Shown here: positions 60,858-64,000 of the stretch, piece by piece | Numbering within the stretch: position 1 is the first letter of the stretch | How the letters are laid out: each line of letters opens with the position of its first letter | Assembly (NCBI RefSeq): GCF_048544455.1 | Contig: NC_133532.1 | Location: 14,820,948-14,884,947 of the forward strand | Reading direction: 5' to 3' | Source: Silene latifolia | Lineage: Eukaryota > Streptophyta > Magnoliopsida > Caryophyllales > Caryophyllaceae | DNA: 64,000 bases | The notes under the pieces: generated by a model | The model's database searches: none | The model's input: the letters and a program-made list of their open reading frames with translations, nothing else | What the model was told of the DNA's origin: nothing | Position numbers and translations under genes: made by a program

Positions 60858-63800
60858 ATGAAAGTCTCTTCTTGGAATATTAGAGGGTGTAATGACCCTC
60901 TGAAGTTGCAGGAAATCAAAGACTTCCTATGGGTTAATAAGTTGGATATTTTGGGTGTTCTAGAAACCAAAATAAAGAGGAAGAATTATGGTAAGGTTAT
61001 TAACTCTTACTTTAGTAATTTGGGATCTTGTTGCAATCTTGATACCCATTCTAATGGTAGAATCTTATTGCTTTGGAATGTTTCTACTGTTGTTGTTACT
61101 CTCATTCAAGTTCACTCACGATTTATACATTATGAGGTCTTTTACAATGCTACTTCCAGCACTTTTACATTACTTTTGTTTATGCTAGCAATGATGCCAG
61201 AGAAAGAGATGGCCTCTGAGCACATTTATCTAGTATAAAGCATGTGGTTGATAAATGGTTACTTTTGGGCGATTTCAATGTTATTAGGGATGTCACTGAG
61301 AAGATTGGTGGTACTCTCCCTGATTTAGCTGATATTATGGACTTTAACTCTTGTCTATATCACTGTGAAGTGGAAGATCTTAATAGCACAGGATGTGTTT
61401 TTACTTGGAATAACAAGCAGCATACTGATTCTAGAGTCTGGACTAAGCTTGATAGAGCTATGGCTAATGTTCAGTTGCTCACTCAATTCCCTGCTTCTTC
61501 TGCTAATTTTCTTGAACCTGGTGTGTCTGACCACTCTCCTGTGGTGGTTACTATCTTTGAGGATCAATGCAGAAGGCCTAGATTTAGTTTCTTAAACTGT
61601 TGGCTTGATCACCCTGATTATGATAGCATTGTTCAGGAAGCTTGGAATGTTCCAGTTTATGCATGGTTTTTCCACTTACAAGCTGTTTGCTAAGCTGGAA
61701 AATGTTAGGAAAAGTCTCAGACTTATCCATAAGGAGAATTTTAATAGCATCTCTCTTAAGGTTTAGGGATTGAAGCAAGAGCTTAAGGACCGTCAACTGG
61801 CTTTGCAAGATGATATTCTTTCTCCTGAACTTATTTCCAAGGAAAAAGAGCTCTTGTTTCTTTACTAAAAATTCAAGCATGATGAGAAAAGCATATCTCA
61901 ACAACAATCTAAGGTTAATAATATCATTCATGATGACTGCTCTTCAAAATTCTTTTATGCTAAAATTCAAGAACGAAAGCAACAACAAATTATTGGTCAG
62001 ATCAAAGATAGGCATGGCACTGATAGAATTAGCTTGGACAATGTTGCTGCTAGCTTTGTGGACTACTATCAAAGTCTTCTTGGTGACAGTTCTCCTGTCT
62101 CCCCCTTGGATAAAGAATCCATTCAACTGAGTCCTATTGTTTCTAGTGAAGCTGCTGCTACTTTGATTCTTCCTATCACTAATGAAGAAGTTAAAGCTGC
62201 TCTTTTTACTATTGGTTCTGATAAAAGTCCAGGACCTGATGGATTTTCCTCTGCCTTCTTTAAACACAGTTGGCCTCTTCTTGGGGAGACTTTTTGTAAA
62301 GCTGTACACTCCTTCTTCTATACTGGTAGGATGAGTAAGCAGGCCAATTCTACCTTGCTTACTCTTATTCCTAAAAAGAAGGTAAGCTCCACTGTCATGG
62401 ATTTTCGTCCAATCTCTTGTTGTACTACCTTTTACAAGACTATCTCCAAAATTATTTCTACCAGACTCAGCACTGTGCTCCCTCAGTTAGTAGGACCTGA
62501 GCAGGCAGCTTTTGTGAAAGAGAGAAGCATTCATGAAAATATTATGTTGTCTCAATCTTTAGTTAAAGGATATGGCCGTAAATATCTTACTACTAGGTGC
62601 TTGATTAAAGTGGACATTAGGAAAGCCTTTGACTCTCTTCAGTGGTCCTTTCTTGAGAATATGCTGATTGTTCTGAATTTTCCCCAGCAATTCATTTGCT
62701 GGATTATGGGATGCCTTACTAGCTCCTGGTTTTCTATTAAACTCAATGGCTCTGTCCATGGTTTTTTCCAAGGTAAAAGTGGAGTCAGATAGGGTGATCC
62801 ACTATCCCCTTATATTTTTGTCTTAAGCATGGAGATCTTATCTAGGTACCTGAGATGCCTCAAATCCCAACCTCAAGTTTCTCTACATCCAAAATGTTCC
62901 AAAATGGGACTCACTCACCTCATCTTTGCTGACGATCTTATGGTCTTTATTAGGGGGGATGTGCCCTCTGTACAGGCAGTCTCTCAAGCTCTCAATAACT
63001 TTTCCTGTTGGTTTGGGCTTCAAGCTAATGTAGATAAAACTGAAATTTATTTTGGTGGAGTTCATTCTAGCATCAAGTCTCAAATCCTGCTCACCTCTTG
63101 GTTCTCTGAAGGATCTTTCCTCTTCAGGTACCTTGGGCTGCCCTTAAACATAGCTCGTACCACTGTGGCTATGTATGGCATTCTTATTAACAAAATCCAG
63201 GCTTCCATTCAACACTGGTCTTCCAAATTACTATCTTATGCTGGAAGGCTTCAGCTCCTTAACACAGTTGTCTTTGTCCTTGAAAATTTCTGGTGTACCA
63301 GTGTTTTGCTCCCCAAAAGTGTGATTAAAACTATAAAAATATTATGCAAGGATTTCTTCTGGAATATCCAAGCCACTGACAAAAAGATGGTAGCTAAGAG
63401 CTGGTCCAGTATCTGTTCTCCATCTAATGAAGGTGGGTTTGGGGTAAAGGAGCTACTTTCCTGAAATAAAGCTCTAATCTCCAAATGGTTGTGGTTGCTG
63501 GATAAGACTCCTCGGCTTTGGAGTGTCTGGCATATTGCCTATCATCTCTCTCATTGTTCTATTTGGGATGCTACTGTTCATGACAAGTTCAGTGAAAGCT
63601 TCAGGAGCATCCTCAGTGTTAAAAATGATTTGCTGTCTGCTACAGGCTCCCCTTTAGCTGCAAAGGCTTTACTTAATAGCTGGTGTTCTGGTGATAAGTT
63701 CAGAGTTGCTGCAGCTTAGAACTGGTTTAGGCCTTGCAGTCCTATTGTCCCTTGGTCTAAGGGTCTTTTTCATAAGGTGGTGGTGCCCAAGCATAACATT

Positions 63801-64000
63801 ATCTCCTCTTTGGCTTGTCAACAGAAACTTGCTACTGTGGGATAACCTAATCATTAAGGGCTTCATCACCCGCAATAGATGTATCCTCTGCAAGCAGGCT
63901 AGTGAAACTCATGACCATATGTTCTTTGCTTGCCCTTTCTCTCATCAGTTTTGGCAGGAGCTACTGACCTGGGCTCACCTTACTAATAGGAGTAATAACT
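60858..64000 (+). pseudogene. LINE ORF2: AP endonuclease, reverse transcriptase, zf-RVT (broken, partial)
   Basis: Starts MKVSSWNIRGCNDPLKLQEI, the usual opening of a plant L1 endonuclease; LLLGDFNVIRDV and SDHSPVVV carry its catalytic wording. Reverse transcriptase follows from about 62130: SDKSPGPDGFSSAFFK, FRPISCCTTFYK, LIKVDIRKAFDSLQW, GDPLSPYIFVL and FADDLMVF (62925). Then YLGLPLN and the zf-RVT finger CILCKQASETHDHMFFACPF at about 63883-63942. Stops or frame changes are seen near 61238, 61693, 62790, 63464, 63718 and 63840, so no full protein can be made. It belongs with the ORF1 above; the end is beyond the window. Confidence 0.92.

Larger units (their letters stand above)
58812..64000 (+). 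mobile_element. L1-type LINE, 5' complete, cut by window end
   Basis: Starts with a 5' UTR at 58812 (AGAGAGAAGAACTTTATCTC near its start), then ORF1 and ORF2 in the order AP endonuclease, reverse transcriptase, zinc-binding domain. The 3' part, including any RNase H, lies outside. Several stops and frame changes in ORF2 show that it cannot move, but ORF1 is long and largely open, so it is not very old. Confidence 0.93.

Overview
This is nuclear DNA from a flowering plant. Host genes are intron-rich with GT-AG splicing, protein families are plant-specific or plant-typical (Di19, PR-10/Bet v 1, SYP4 syntaxin, HMA/HIPP-like, GH28), and the intergenic DNA is full of plant transposon types (Stowaway, Tourist, hAT and MULE MITEs, tRNA-type SINEs, Helitrons, L1 LINEs). 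A eudicot is clear; Caryophyllales is a guess from protein wording only. No exact species is claimed.

Layout. 1-1649: 3' part of a ribosomal protein L10 (uL16) gene. 2187-5014: a cluster of small elements (tandem repeat, hAT MITE with 8-bp duplication, Tourist-like MITE, SINE with 17-bp duplication, and a MULE MITE inserted into another MULE MITE). 5464-12516: a six-exon GH28 polygalacturonase-like gene. 13601-18058 (minus): a ten-exon PDCD2 gene with one GC-AG intron. 19044-20440: hAT-like relic and two RNase H relics in opposite orientation. 21058-25303 (minus): an HMA-domain, tail-anchored protein gene and a truncated tandem copy of it. 27439-30413: two tandem PR-10 genes. 31777-36264 (minus): a Di19 zinc-finger gene with a U12-type AT-AC intron. 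36578-45435: a Helitron nest in which five non-autonomous Helitrons lie in a short host sequence; an uninterrupted copy of the same host sequence lies at 45253-45435 and gives the insertion points to the base. 48054-53677: an eight-exon SYP41/42/43-type Qa-SNARE gene. 54705-58677: a decayed non-LTR retrotransposon with finger, reverse transcriptase and what looks like a C-terminal zinc knuckle plus restriction-like endonuclease (R2-like order). 58812 to the end: a decayed L1-type LINE, cut by the window edge.

The genes are independent housekeeping, defence or stress genes with no operon-like logic. The exon models given for GH28, PDCD2, HMA, both PR-10, Di19 and SYP4 each sum to a whole number of codons with a single terminal stop, which is the main internal check available here. 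Expression, splicing and family names of repeats were not tested. Best leads: the Helitron nest with its internal empty site, the R2-like LINE, the AT-AC intron in Di19, and the unusual HMA protein.
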